Shown: positions 1 through 8,576, counted from the first letter of the stretch. The stretch: DNA of 64,000 nt from Adlercreutzia sp. ZJ141 (GCF_011038965.1 NZ_JAAKEB010000011.1:1-64000); one strand, 5' to 3'. A program made the numbers and translations. Notes: generated by a model from the letters alone, not told the origin.

Positions 1-1924
1 TGTCGCGCGCCTCAGCCTCCGGCTGGTCGAGCAGCACCGCATGAAAGTCGGTGAGGGTCGGGGTCGTGGCACCATCTGCGCACCTGGCGTATGCCGCCTC
101 GACGCAGCGCGTGATGATTGACTTGTCAGCCTCGGGAAGGCCTTCGGAAGACTCCGCCATCATTGCGCTTGAAAGGGCCAAAAACGCATCGATCTTGAAC
201 GCGAGCTGTGCGGCGTCGGCTTTGCCCTCCACGTCTGCGAGGTCGAAGGGGTTGAGTGCCGTGTCAGCGTCGGGGGCAAGACGTACGTTCACGCCGCCTA
301 ATGCCTCGATGAGGTTTCCGTATTCTCCGGCCGGGTCGAAGATGATGATCTCGTCTTCGGGGTAGGCGAGCACGGTGTTCGTGATCTCTCGCTTCACCGA
401 AAACGACTTTCCGGAGCCGGGCTTGCCGCAAACGAACCCCATGGGGCTTGCGAGCTTCTTGCGGTTGCAGATGACGAGGTTGCCGGACTGCTTGGACTGC
501 CCGTAGTAGCCACCGCCCTCCTGGTTGAGCTCAAGGGAGGCGAAGGGCATTTGCATGGCGATCTGGCCGGTGGTGAGGTAGCGCGTCACATCGATGTGGT
601 TTGCCCCCAGCGGCAGCACCGAGTTCAAGGCCTGGCGCTGGCGGTAGTAGAGAGGCTCGATCCCAAGGGAGTTTCCCTGGCCCACCGAGATGACCTGCTC
701 CACCTGGCGCTCAAGTGTCTCTATCGCATCAGCGTAGGTGTAGACAAGGCCGGTGTAGACGAAGAGCCGCTCGTTTTTGTTGCGCAAAAAGTCGAGGAGC
801 TCTTCGGCCTCCTCCTTGGAATAGCGAAGCTCAGGGGGCAGGATCGTGTAATCGTAGCCCTTCTTCATGGCGCTCATCTGCTCGTCGATGATCTCCTTGT
901 CCATCCAGTCGAGCTGGCGCTTCACGAGCGCGAGCGCATCTGACTGCGCGATGGGCTGGATGTGGAGGTTCACCGACAGCGGCATGGGCAGATCGATGAT
1001 GGCTGCGAGGTAGCTATCCTCAAGCATCGAGCCGAACGTGCGGATCGAGAGCACGCATCCGTACGTCTCGTCGACCTTGAAGATGTCTGCGCGGCCGCTC
1101 GGCTTGAAGTCGATGAGGGCTGGCGCGATGAGGTCGCGTGTGCGCACGTTTGAGCGGGGACTAATCTTCTCCCATGTAAACGTAAAGGGAGCGCGCGGCC
1201 GAAGCTGCGACTGGATGGCGCGCAGGCGCTCGGTGCCGTCAAGCGCATGTGCGTCGCAGCGGATGCGCGAGAGGGTATCTATCACGTCGCCTTTGATGCG
1301 GGAAAGCTTCGGCACGGCATCCGTGACGTCGTCAGCTCCCACCATGTAGGTGAGGTATCGGTGGCGCGTGAGGTTTGATATCCCCTCGCGCATCTTGTCG
1401 TTTAGGATCTGGTTGTACTCGCGCGCGTACTTGGACGTGTCGGGGTCGTCCTCGGGAAAGAAGCGCTTGTGCCCGATCTCGTCTGCGGGGATGGGCACGT
1501 TGGCGATGGTGAGCTGGACGCACGAGTCGGCCCCGAAGTAGTTGTAGAGCGAGGAGAGTACGGAAAATATGTTCTGCTGGCTCTCGCGTCGAGCCGACTG
1601 GTAGGAGATGTCTGCGAACTCGACGGTCTGGGAGAAGAGCCCCTCCTCGACCTGGGCGATGCCGTCCTTATACATCGCGTCGTAACCGATGAACGACGAT
1701 ATGTCCTTGGCAGCGGCGCGCGCCTTCTTCTGGCGCGCCACCTTCTCCTCGTGTGCCTTTTTCGAGCGCTCGGCGTTAGATGTCGCTCCCATCATCTGAC
1801 GGAGAACGCCTGGGCTCGGCGCATGCGACCTCGCCTTCTCGCGAGCCGCCCTTCGCTTTTCCTTAAGACGTTTCCTTTCGGCTCTTTCGCTTTTCTTCTT
1901 CGTTTTCCTGTCTGGATGGCTCAT
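1..1924 (-). CDS. VirB4-family conjugation ATPase (partial, runs off left edge)
   Basis: This gene encodes the large ATPase that powers type IV secretion during conjugation and assembles at the inner membrane face of the channel. About 641 codons are visible and the C-terminus lies outside the window. The first 70 residues are very rich in Lys and Arg. A Walker A motif GKPGSGKS sits at about residues 500-507 (bases 404-427), in frame with the ATG at 1924. That start is chosen because it follows prgI in the order usual for this family; the two genes overlap by 62 bp, which suggests translational coupling. The next genes upstream are PrgI, a Maff2-like protein and VirD4, the usual Gram-positive ICE set. 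Family assignment is firm from the ATPase motif plus context; the exact subfamily is not resolved. Confidence 0.85.
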   Translation of the reverse strand, partial: MSHPDRKTKKKSERAERKRLKEKRRAAREKARSHAPSPGVLRQMMGATSNAERSKKAHEEKVARQKKARAAAKDISSFIGYDAMYKDGIAQVEEGLFSQTVEFADISYQSARRESQQNIFSVLSSLYNYFGADSCVQLTIANVPIPADEIGHKRFFPEDDPDTSKYAREYNQILNDKMREGISNLTRHRYLTYMVGADDVTDAVPKLSRIKGDVIDTLSRIRCDAHALDGTERLRAIQSQLRPRAPFTFTWEKISPRSNVRTRDLIAPALIDFKPSGRADIFKVDETYGCVLSIRTFGSMLEDSYLAAIIDLPMPLSVNLHIQPIAQSDALALVKRQLDWMDKEIIDEQMSAMKKGYDYTILPPELRYSKEEAEELLDFLRNKNERLFVYTGLVYTYADAIETLERQVEQVISVGQGNSLGIEPLYYRQRQALNSVLPLGANHIDVTRYLTTGQIAMQMPFASLELNQEGGGYYGQSKQSGNLVICNRKKLASPMGFVCGKPGSGKSFSVKREITNTVLAYPEDEIIIFDPAGEYGNLIEALGGVNVRLAPDADTALNPFDLADVEGKADAAQLAFKIDAFLALSSAMMAESSEGLPEADKSIITRCVEAAYARCADGATTPTLTDFHAVLLDQPEAEARD

Positions 1925-2312
1925 TGCCCTCAGCTCCTTTCCTTCTCGCTGCGCGTCTCGCCTTCCTGCTCGGGCATCCAGCCTCGATGCGCTTAAGGTC
2001 TGGTGCGGCAGGGCTTGAGTAGAGCAGCCGTTGGTCTTTGATGTGATGCGCTGCCAGAAGAGGGATGAACTTCTCCGCGCGCATTCCGAAGGGCCGCCAG
2101 AAGCCGACGAGCCAAAACGGGATCGATGCGCACATGACGGGGAAGGCCGCATCAGCCACCTCTATGCCGACCCAGAAATGCCACATGGCAGCTGCGGCGA
2201 TAGCCGAGCCGAACCCTCCCGTCACGCACAGAAGCGTTCGAAACGAGAGCTTGCCGACGATCTTCTCCTCGTATTCGCCGATGTCCTTCTGAACGGGGAT
2301 CTGCAGGGACAT
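1863..2312 (-). CDS. PrgI family conjugation membrane protein
   Basis: This 149-residue protein starts MSLQIPVQKDIGEYEEK, typical of PrgI-family proteins, which are small inner-membrane parts of Gram-positive type IV secretion systems and usually precede VirB4. Two hydrophobic segments follow (about residues 25-45 and 50-68), then the motif GFWRPFGMRAEKFIPLL, and a charged Arg/Glu/Lys-rich C-terminal tail. The ATG at 2312 is preferred over an upstream one at 2450 because the extra 46 residues are Pro/Ser/Arg-rich and run back into the preceding gene. It lies 10 bp downstream of the Maff2-like gene and overlaps virB4 by 62 bp, so the three are very likely one transcript. Confidence 0.85.
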   Translation of the reverse strand: MSLQIPVQKDIGEYEEKIVGKLSFRTLLCVTGGFGSAIAAAAMWHFWVGIEVADAAFPVMCASIPFWLVGFWRPFGMRAEKFIPLLAAHHIKDQRLLYSSPAAPDLKRIEAGCPSRKARRAARRKGAEGNEPSRQENEEEKRKSRKETS

Positions 2313-2322
2313 GCCTGCCCCC

Positions 2323-2538
2323 TTACGCCGGAAGCCAGGACGTGTCGAGCGCCCCGAAATAGACTGCGGCGGCGATGATGATGGCGCCACCTGCGATGGT
2401 TGATATGGCGGAGGCGATCTGCGAGCCTCCTTGCTGTTCCCTGATGGCAAGGCCGAGCGACACCGCTCCCCAGACGACCAGAAAGCCGCCGAGGAAGGTC
2501 ACGCAACCCGACACCAGGTTGATGATGTTTGCGAGCAT
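2323..2538 (-). CDS. Maff2/VirB2-like small membrane protein (putative conjugation pilin)
   Basis: A 71-residue protein with two hydrophobic stretches separated by a short polar loop (REQQGGSQ), the layout of the Maff2 family found just ahead of PrgI in Gram-positive conjugative elements and thought to be the VirB2/pilin counterpart. The ATG at 2538 has an upstream AAAGGA ribosome-binding site; the longer reading frame to 2736 has an Arg-rich, non-membrane N-terminus and is discounted. The gene sits between virD4 and prgI. About 190 bp between it and virD4 hold no recognised gene. Family assignment is by length, topology and position; sequence identity to a known family member was not tested. 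Confidence 0.7.
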   Translation of the reverse strand: MLANIINLVSGCVTFLGGFLVVWGAVSLGLAIREQQGGSQIASAISTIAGGAIIIAAAVYFGALDTSWLPA

Positions 2539-2732
2539 GTCTTCATGTCCTTTGCGTCTTGGTTGTGCGCGCAAGACCCCCAAGAAATGGAATGGGGCTC
2601 TTGCATGCGATGGTAGAATTAGCCTCGCGAAGGGCGCGTGCGCTCCTTTGCGTCTTGATCGGCTGCGGCGGCCGGGCGTGCGTGGAATCACGACCGGCCT
2701 TTGATGGCTGTTGTGAGCCTGCCGCAGCCTTC

Positions 2733-4559
2733 TCACTCATCCATGAGCGACCCCTCCCTTCGGGCCCGGTAGCGCGTGAAGTCGAAGGCACCGCGCTTGC
2801 GTGCGGCGTCAAGTAACATGCGTCTCAGGTGCTTGTCCAAGGGATACTTCTTGTCCTTGAAGGCCTGCGCTCCGTTGATGAGCACGAGCGCCTCATCGCG
2901 CGGCATGCGGGAAACTTCGGATGCCTGCATGAGGTCGCGCTCGATAAGGCCGTAGTTGTGCGTGTAGGAGGGGTTCGCCCCTCGCGAGTCGTTCACGGAG
3001 ACGCTTGCCACCGTCTGCTTTCCGATCATGTCTGCGATCTTCTGGTTGGTGTCAGCGGACTTGCCGCCCAGGAAAAGGAGCGTGTCGCATGCGTTCATGA
3101 TGGTCGCTGCGTTGTTCTCCCCGTAGTTCTCGTCGAGCTGGGAGAGCGACTGCAAGATCATGGACACGGCGATGTTTCTGCTCCTCGTCACCGTTATCAT
3201 GCGCTCGAAGTCAGGTATCACGCCGATGTTGGCGAACTCGTCGAAGACGAAGTGAACACATCTCGGCAGCGATCCTGAAAAGCGCGAAAGGGCGACCTCG
3301 CAAAGCGCGTCGAGCGCCTGCTGCATGAGAAGCGCGAACACGAAGTCGAAGGTCGAGTCGGTATCCGACATCGAGCAGAAGACGGCGACTTTGGAGCCTG
3401 CGTCCCCCAGATGGTCGAGCGCCATCTCGTCGTAAGCGAGCAGCTCTCTCATCTCGGCGACGTCGAAGGGCTTCATGCGCACGTTGCACGACACCATGAT
3501 GGACTTGAGCGTTTTCCCGGCGGCGACTTTGAACTGCTTGTAGCTCGCGAGCGCGAAGTCGTCCTCTGGTCGTATGGGAGAGGCCACCTTCACCCAGGCA
3601 TACCCGCTCGATGCGGGCTGGAACTCGCGTGAAGAGACGTCGTAGCCTTTCACGTCGGCCACCTTCATGAGCCTCTCGCCGGTCTCGATTTCGTGGAAGA
3701 GCATGTCAAGCGGGCTCATGTAGTCCTCGTCGTCCTCCCGCGCATCAGCCAGGGCCAAAAGCGCGAGGAGGCCCGGGATGTTTCTGTCCTCTTCGGGGCA
3801 ATGCAAAAGCAGATACGAGACGAGGGCTGTGTAGAGGAGTTTCTCGGCGTTCTCCCAGAAGGGGTCTCCTGCATGCTGGTCGTCTCCTGTGGTGTTGCGG
3901 ATGATGCACTCGACGAAGCGAAGGACGTCAGCCTCGCCGTCAACGTAGGACAGCGGGTTGAAGTGGAGGGAGCGCGCAAAGTCGATGGTGTCGAAAGTCC
4001 TGATCTCGTATCCGGCGTCTTCGAGCACCCAGCCCATGTCGTGTATGAGCGTTCCTTTGGGGTCGGTGATGAAGTAGTTGGCGTTAACCTGCATGAGGTT
4101 GGGCTTGACGAAGTAGCGGGTCTTGCCCGTGCCGGGGCCGCCTATGACAAGTACGTTGTTGTTGGTCTCGGTCTTCTGGTCGTGGGCCTTGTCGATGAGC
4201 CTGATCGAAGCGTGCTCGGTCAGAAGGATGTTGTTGTCAGCATCGCTCCTGTCCGAGAACGCCTCCATCTCCTTGCGGCTCGCCCAGCGAGCGCTTCCGT
4301 GCTCCTCGCCCTTGCGATAGCGCCCGCGCCGCTCCCACGAGCGCACCCAGACAAGCCACACCGCACACGAAAGCGCAGCCCCTATCGCAAGCGGCAGGGG
4401 GTCGAGGAAGAAGACTTTGCCCGAAGCGATGTTCGAGAGCAGAAGCGCCGCCATGTCCGCTTGCGGCTCTTGAGCTGACAAAAGCGTGCCGCATGCGATA
4501 TCTCCGGCCGCAAACGCGAGGGCTGAGAGCGTCGTGATGAGGGCGAGTTCTCCTCTCAT
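2733..4559 (-). CDS. VirD4/TraG-type conjugative coupling protein
   Basis: This 608-residue ATPase couples the relaxase-DNA complex to the type IV channel at the inner membrane. Two N-terminal membrane segments (about residues 5-27 and 55-73) are followed by a Walker A GGPGTGKT at residues 140-147 and a Walker B-like FVFDEFANIG near residue 436, with the downstream TRSRNIAVSMILQSLSQL stretch typical of TraG/VirD4 proteins. Length fits the family. The ATG overlaps the stop codon of the upstream PcfB-like gene (ATGA), a sign of translational coupling. Together with virB4 and prgI it shows that this element encodes, or encoded, its own transfer apparatus. Confidence 0.92.
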   Translation of the reverse strand: MRGELALITTLSALAFAAGDIACGTLLSAQEPQADMAALLLSNIASGKVFFLDPLPLAIGAALSCAVWLVWVRSWERRGRYRKGEEHGSARWASRKEMEAFSDRSDADNNILLTEHASIRLIDKAHDQKTETNNNVLVIGGPGTGKTRYFVKPNLMQVNANYFITDPKGTLIHDMGWVLEDAGYEIRTFDTIDFARSLHFNPLSYVDGEADVLRFVECIIRNTTGDDQHAGDPFWENAEKLLYTALVSYLLLHCPEEDRNIPGLLALLALADAREDDEDYMSPLDMLFHEIETGERLMKVADVKGYDVSSREFQPASSGYAWVKVASPIRPEDDFALASYKQFKVAAGKTLKSIMVSCNVRMKPFDVAEMRELLAYDEMALDHLGDAGSKVAVFCSMSDTDSTFDFVFALLMQQALDALCEVALSRFSGSLPRCVHFVFDEFANIGVIPDFERMITVTRSRNIAVSMILQSLSQLDENYGENNAATIMNACDTLLFLGGKSADTNQKIADMIGKQTVASVSVNDSRGANPSYTHNYGLIERDLMQASEVSRMPRDEALVLINGAQAFKDKKYPLDKHLRRMLLDAARKRGAFDFTRYRARREGSLMDE

Positions 4560-5101
4560 CGCGTCTTCACCTCGAAGCGCTCGACCTTATGGGTAGCGTT
4601 TTTCGCCTCGTGCGCCGCCTTGCTCGCCGTCCGCGCTGCCCGCGCCTTGTCCTCGAGCGGCTCCTCATCGCGCGCGTGCGAAAGCTTGACCTCGCGCGCC
4701 TTGCATGCGCGCTCAAGCTCGGCATCCACGTCTTTCTCAAGCGTGCGGAAGACCTCGTCAACCTCAGGTGCGTCCGCCACGCGGAATACTAGGTGGTCAT
4801 GTCCGCCCACTACTGCAAAGTCGTGCTCGATGGCGGCTTGGATGAGCCTCTCGTCGATGATCTCGCGCAAGCTCGCATAGTCGGGCAGCTTTTCGAACTC
4901 GGAGAGGTTGAGGCGTGCGAACTCGCGCACCGCAACATCTTGGCCGGGTGCTTTTCCGTCGAGGCTTCCGCGCAGGTTGCGTAGCGCACTTTTCAGCTTC
5001 TCTGCTGATGCGCGGATGGCCTCCTCGCTCGCGTCTTGCCCGAGCCGCAAGAACCAGTCGAAGAGCTTCTCTCCCGATTCGTCCCCGAAGTCACTTGCCA
5101 T
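4556..5101 (-). CDS. PcfB/DUF3801-like conjugation accessory protein
   Basis: A 181-residue soluble protein with an Ala/Lys/Glu-rich, probably helical C-terminal third (about residues 135-175). The N-terminal GEKLFDWFLRLGQ segment and the central DFAVVGGHDHLVFRV strand resemble the DUF3801/PcfB family, which is encoded next to VirD4 in Gram-positive conjugative elements and helps deliver the relaxase to the coupling protein. Start: ATG at 5101, preceded by GGAGG on the minus strand. It overlaps virD4 by 4 bp. The family call rests on size, position and weak motif resemblance, so it is moderate; an unrelated accessory protein remains possible. Confidence 0.5.
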   Translation of the reverse strand: MASDFGDESGEKLFDWFLRLGQDASEEAIRASAEKLKSALRNLRGSLDGKAPGQDVAVREFARLNLSEFEKLPDYASLREIIDERLIQAAIEHDFAVVGGHDHLVFRVADAPEVDEVFRTLEKDVDAELERACKAREVKLSHARDEEPLEDKARAARTASKAAHEAKNATHKVERFEVKTR

Positions 5102-5127
5102 GCCCTCACCTCCTTCGAAGGCTTTGC

Positions 5128-5871
5128 CTATCGTTCGCCCACGCGCGGGTCTGCCGCGCGCTCGGCTCTGTCTTGCGATTTGACTGCGCGCACGGCCTCT
5201 TTGATCCTCTGCCCGATCGTCATCGCCTGCGGCTGTCTCATGTGCTGCTCATAGGCGCTGATCTGGGCGTTGATCGTCTGGATGAGCGTCATGTCCTCCT
5301 GGTCGTGTTCGGAGATGTCTATAAGACCTGCTCCTTTGAACGTGAGCATCTTGCCGGTACGGGTCGCCTCGACCAACATCACGAAGTTCTCGCCTCGGGC
5401 CTTAACCGACCCGTCGTCGAGATAGGGGAACGCGTCGCCGCCCCAGGTGAGCCCTGCCCTTTCCGGTAGGTAGTCGAGGTGTTTGCATTCTTCGGGCGTG
5501 GCGAGGCGCATTCCCGCGATGTGGCGCACGAGCTCGGATCTGTCCTTTGCGAGGGGCTTGAAGTTCACGGACTCGAAGGGGATCCAATCATCCCCGTCCT
5601 TCTTGAGCGCCCACCACTCGTCACCGCCGTTGACCTGTTGGATGAATGCGAGATCGCCGTAGACGACGCCCTGACGTATGGCCCAGTTCCCGGCTTGGAA
5701 GAAGTCCGACAAATCGTCGATGGAAAAGCAGCGGTCGAACTCGTAGGGGTACTCTTCGAGGTAGGGGTCGTCCTGCCAGTCGCAGCCGCCGCGCTTGAGC
5801 CAGTCGTTTCGCTGGCATACCTCCTCCAAGCTCTCCTGCTCTTCGGGGGTCACCGGATGCATGTTGTACAT
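5128..5871 (-). CDS. Hypothetical ICE protein, function not recognised
   Basis: A 247-residue soluble protein without membrane segments. It is rich in Trp, Asp and Glu in its first half and ends in a basic region (RIKEAVRAVKSQDRAERA). I do not recognise a domain. The ATG at 5871 is chosen because it has an AAGGA ribosome-binding site 6 bp upstream and begins MYNMHPVTPEEQ; an upstream in-frame ATG at 6066 adds 65 Arg-rich residues and lacks a good binding site. It is the first gene of the leftward conjugation set, 26 bp ahead of the PcfB-like gene, so a role in transfer or its control is an inference from position only. The 219 bp upstream hold no recognised gene. Confidence 0.6.
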   Translation of the reverse strand: MYNMHPVTPEEQESLEEVCQRNDWLKRGGCDWQDDPYLEEYPYEFDRCFSIDDLSDFFQAGNWAIRQGVVYGDLAFIQQVNGGDEWWALKKDGDDWIPFESVNFKPLAKDRSELVRHIAGMRLATPEECKHLDYLPERAGLTWGGDAFPYLDDGSVKARGENFVMLVEATRTGKMLTFKGAGLIDISEHDQEDMTLIQTINAQISAYEQHMRQPQAMTIGQRIKEAVRAVKSQDRAERAADPRVGER

Positions 5872-6090
5872 CTTTCGTCCTTCGTCTCGGATTCTCCTTG
5901 GCCGGCTGCTTTGGCGAGAACGGCAGGGCACTTGTCTTTCGAATCGCGCCCTGAAGGGGTTCGAGTTAACTGTGTTTCGGGCGATATGTATCTCCCCGCC
6001 GCCGGTTTCTTTATAGCGAGGGAAAGCAATTGCTTGTGGAAATGGTTTGCGGTTGCTTTTGCTCATGTTGTTGTTTAACTAACCGGACGA

Positions 6091-6375
6091 TCAACGTCTG
6101 AAGCTATGAGGATTCGTGCTTAGGTCTTGAATCGCCTTCCAGCACCGGGCATCAAGATCTTCTCGGATCTCCTCATCGATGAAATGGTTGAAATCGAGCT
6201 TGAGGACGTAGCAGAGAGCGATAAGCTCGTCAGCCTTCATTTCTCTGGTTCCGTGAAGGGTCTTCCAAAGGGTCTTGTCTTTAATACCGGCGCGTCTCGC
6301 TAGCTCGGTAATGTCTTGGCCGTGTTGCGAGCGGACTTCGTCAATCCTTATCGATATTAGCTCGATTAGCTCCAT
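6091..6375 (-). CDS. XRE-type helix-turn-helix regulator
   Basis: A 94-residue protein that is almost wholly a Cro/C1-type DNA-binding domain: ITELARRAGIKDKTLWKTLHG gives the helix-turn-helix at about residues 22-42, followed by KADELIALCYVLKLDFNHFI. Such small regulators commonly keep mobile-element excision or transfer genes silent. It is transcribed away from the xis-int pair and shares with it a 367-bp intergenic region with inverted repeats, so it is a candidate repressor of one or both transcripts. Start: ATG at 6375, the only good in-frame start. Target and regulation are inferred. Confidence 0.8.
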   Translation of the reverse strand: MELIELISIRIDEVRSQHGQDITELARRAGIKDKTLWKTLHGTREMKADELIALCYVLKLDFNHFIDEEIREDLDARCWKAIQDLSTNPHSFRR

Positions 6376-6742
6376 CCTCGTTTACCTAACGTATCTTTCT
6401 CATTAATCCAATAAGTGCATTCATTAGGCTAAAGGCGATACAGGCACTCTTTTGATTGTTTCTCCCTCGGAGTTATTTATTTCACCGGCATGGTGAATAT
6501 TTGCAGTCTTCGATTCTTTTCTCACTAGTGTTCAGGAAACGAAACAGCGCTGCTTTTTCGCAATCTGGGAAACGTACGCCGAGTCGAGCACCTTGATACT
6601 CGAATACGCACCAACCTCGCATGCGCGAGGCAGATTAATTCCGAAATATCAATGATGCGATCGGTGTTTTCGCATCATTGCTCCAAATGTCAACAGAAGA
6701 AAAGATTGTGGCAGCAAGCCACCTTAGCGAGAGGAGGCTGAT
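6376..6742. promoter_or_regulatory. Intergenic control region between regulator and xis-int, with inverted repeats
   Basis: No gene is seen here. Three short inverted repeats are visible: TTCACC/GGTGAA at 6481-6497, CCTCGC/GCGAGG at 6615-6630, and a perfect 10-bp pair AATGATGCGA/TCGCATCATT at 6651-6679 with a 9-base spacer, about 65 bp ahead of xis. They are candidate operators for the adjacent XRE regulator or excisionase sites; none is proven. Confidence 0.45.
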
Positions 6743-7036
6743 ATGGAAAAGGAGATAGAAGAAGTCCCATACGACGAACAACGCCTTAGAGATGCCGACC
6801 CGGACAATCTCTACCTTTTCATGTTGGAACCTTATCCATACATGATGACACCGGACCAAGTCGCAGACTTTACCGGCTCGACCGGGCAGGAGATCAGGAA
6901 GCTTTTGAACAGAGGGGACATTCAGGGCTGCCGGATCGGAATCAAATGGTGCATTCCAAAACTTGGGCTTCTTAACTACTTCAACAAGAATCGAAAGGCT
7001 GGAACCGAAATTGGGGAAGAAGAAGCTCAGGTGTGA
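6743..7036 (+). CDS. Excisionase-like helix-turn-helix protein
   Basis: A 97-residue acidic protein. The central segment MTPDQVADFTGSTGQEIRKL followed by NRGDIQGCRIGIKWCIPK fits a winged helix-turn-helix of the excisionase/HTH_17 type, in which a small DNA-bending protein directs the integrase toward excision. The ATG at 6743 follows a strong GAGGAGG ribosome-binding site. The integrase reading frame opens within this gene (+1 frame) and continues without a gap, so the two are expressed together. Excisionase function is inferred from size, fold and position immediately before the integrase. Confidence 0.75.
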   Translation: MEKEIEEVPYDEQRLRDADPDNLYLFMLEPYPYMMTPDQVADFTGSTGQEIRKLLNRGDIQGCRIGIKWCIPKLGLLNYFNKNRKAGTEIGEEEAQV

Positions 7037-8393
7037 CAAACCGTATGATTTGGACGAAGCGCGGAAGCAGAAGGGTCTACCACGTCGTCGCCGCAATGAT
7101 TCGCGGACGACGGCTTACCAGTTGACCATTCGCATCCCTGAGGAATACCGCACTTGTTTCGACGGCAAGAAGAAGCTCACCAAAGTCGTTTTCGCGCTCA
7201 ACAAAAGGGAAGACCTTAAGGATCAAATCGAAGCGTTCGAAGATACGAAAAACGCCGAACTGGAACGTGCGCTTGAGCTGCGAGGCTGTACTCGCAGTGA
7301 CGACGAAAAGACCAAGTCTGGCAAATGCATGTCACCTTTAGGGAGCTACATCGAGCGCTACATCGAGATCCGCAGCAACGGGTCAGTCACCAACGCCGTC
7401 ATCAAGCATGAGCGCTTGTTCCTAAAGTACATAAACGAGACCATTGGCGAGATCCCAATATGCAAAGTTACAGCAGAAGACATTGAAAGATGCCTGCTCA
7501 AAGTCCCCGAGCTTTCCGAGAAGTGGGCACTTGAGCGCCAGGCGACATGGGAAGAGAACCGTAAGACAGTCAGGTGGGCAAAGAAGCACGGCACCTTAAA
7601 GAAGCCATACAAGCCCATAAAGGTCGCAGGCCCCGACATGCAGTCGAAAATACTCAAGTTCCTTCGCGAGGTCATGAATTACGCACTCGAGAAGGATGAC
7701 GTCCTGAAGAACGTTGCGAAGGCAAAGTTCCTCACTCGCGTGTTCAAGAAGAGTAAGCCTTTGATCGATCCTTTTATGGCCGACGATGCCGGACGTTTCT
7801 TGAGTGAAGTCGAGAAACTTCCCCTGGGCTATTTCAAAGTGAGCCTGTTGCTGCTCTTGAACACAGGAATGCGCCCGGAAGAGATGCTTGCCATCCATGT
7901 CGGCGACATAGCTTTCGATGACTCTGGAGCTGTGATCAATATAGTTAGCGCTTTAGACCGTGACGGTAAGACGATAAAGGGCTACCCCAAGTCAGATGCA
8001 GGGCGAAGATCGGTGCCGGTCGATGCCTTCACAGCTGGCGAAGTTAAGGTGTGGATCGACATCAAGTCGAACCAAATGAAAGCAATGGGGCTCAAGCCCT
8101 CGATGTCCATGCTGGTGTGCAGCCCAGACATCGTTCCTCGAACCTATCAATCTTGGCTTAGGGATTGGAAGAGCTTCATCAACTCAGTTGGCTTTGAAGG
8201 CATAAGACCTTATGCACTCCGACATACGTTTGCTACTTTGAACTTAGCCAATGGAGAGAACATTAAAACTGTCTCTGTGCTTATGGGTCATGCAAGCTCT
8301 GCCTACACCCTTGACCTGTACGCTGGTTATGTGCCGAACACGGGTATTGGGATCGGATCAAGATATATGAGCTTTCTGCGCGCCGCCGTTTAA
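6963..8393 (+). CDS. int: Tyrosine recombinase (ICE integrase)
   Basis: A site-specific recombinase that integrates and excises the element. The N-terminal half is an arm/core-binding region; the catalytic domain shows Arg-I in NTGMRPEE, the beta-strand Lys in GYPKSDAGRR, the second Arg in PYALRHTFA, His in LMGHASS and the nucleophilic Tyr in TLDLYAGY. The first residue of the usual HxxR box is Tyr instead of His, a substitution tolerated in some family members. Start is uncertain: no ATG is available, and TTG codons at 6963, 7011 and 7050 are candidates, none with a strong ribosome-binding site. The frame overlaps xis by up to 74 bp. It ends 72 bp before tRNA-Gly, the expected integration target. 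Confidence 0.88.
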   Translation: MGFLTTSTRIERLEPKLGKKKLRCDKPYDLDEARKQKGLPRRRRNDSRTTAYQLTIRIPEEYRTCFDGKKKLTKVVFALNKREDLKDQIEAFEDTKNAELERALELRGCTRSDDEKTKSGKCMSPLGSYIERYIEIRSNGSVTNAVIKHERLFLKYINETIGEIPICKVTAEDIERCLLKVPELSEKWALERQATWEENRKTVRWAKKHGTLKKPYKPIKVAGPDMQSKILKFLREVMNYALEKDDVLKNVAKAKFLTRVFKKSKPLIDPFMADDAGRFLSEVEKLPLGYFKVSLLLLLNTGMRPEEMLAIHVGDIAFDDSGAVINIVSALDRDGKTIKGYPKSDAGRRSVPVDAFTAGEVKVWIDIKSNQMKAMGLKPSMSMLVCSPDIVPRTYQSWLRDWKSFINSVGFEGIRPYALRHTFATLNLANGENIKTVSVLMGHASSAYTLDLYAGYVPNTGIGIGSRYMSFLRAAV

Positions 8394-8465
8394 GCTGAGA
8401 CTCATGGGGTTTCGTTGAAATGACAGGTGGGAAGTGTGAAGGTAGCGTTATAATAATTCGCTAGT

Positions 8466-8539
8466 GCGGGCGTGGTTCAATGGTAGAACTTGAGCTTCCC
8501 ATGCTTACAACGCGGGTTCGATTCCCGTCGCCCGCTCCA
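8466..8539 (+). tRNA. tRNA-Gly (CCC anticodon)
   Basis: A complete 74-base cloverleaf with encoded CCA. Acceptor GCGGGCG pairs with CGCCCGC, the D stem is GTTC/GAAC, the anticodon loop is TTCCCAT, and the T loop is TTCGATT. A TATAAT at 8449-8454 offers a promoter -10, and a hairpin follows, so the gene looks functional. The last 29 bases recur with one mismatch at 8744-8772. Confidence 0.93.
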
Positions 8540-8552
8540 TAAAAACCGTGTT

Positions 8553-8576
8553 GAAAGTCGCCTTTTGGCGACTTTC
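8553..8576 (+). terminator. Hairpin after tRNA-Gly
   Basis: Perfect 10-bp stem GAAAGTCGCC/GGCGACTTTC with a TTTT loop, followed by GTGTTTC. The T tract is short. Likely terminator of the tRNA transcript. Confidence 0.65.

Noticed and set aside
3693-4478. 261-codon rightward frame opposite virD4
   Set aside because: Antisense to a conserved coupling-protein gene in GC-rich DNA; no start signal.
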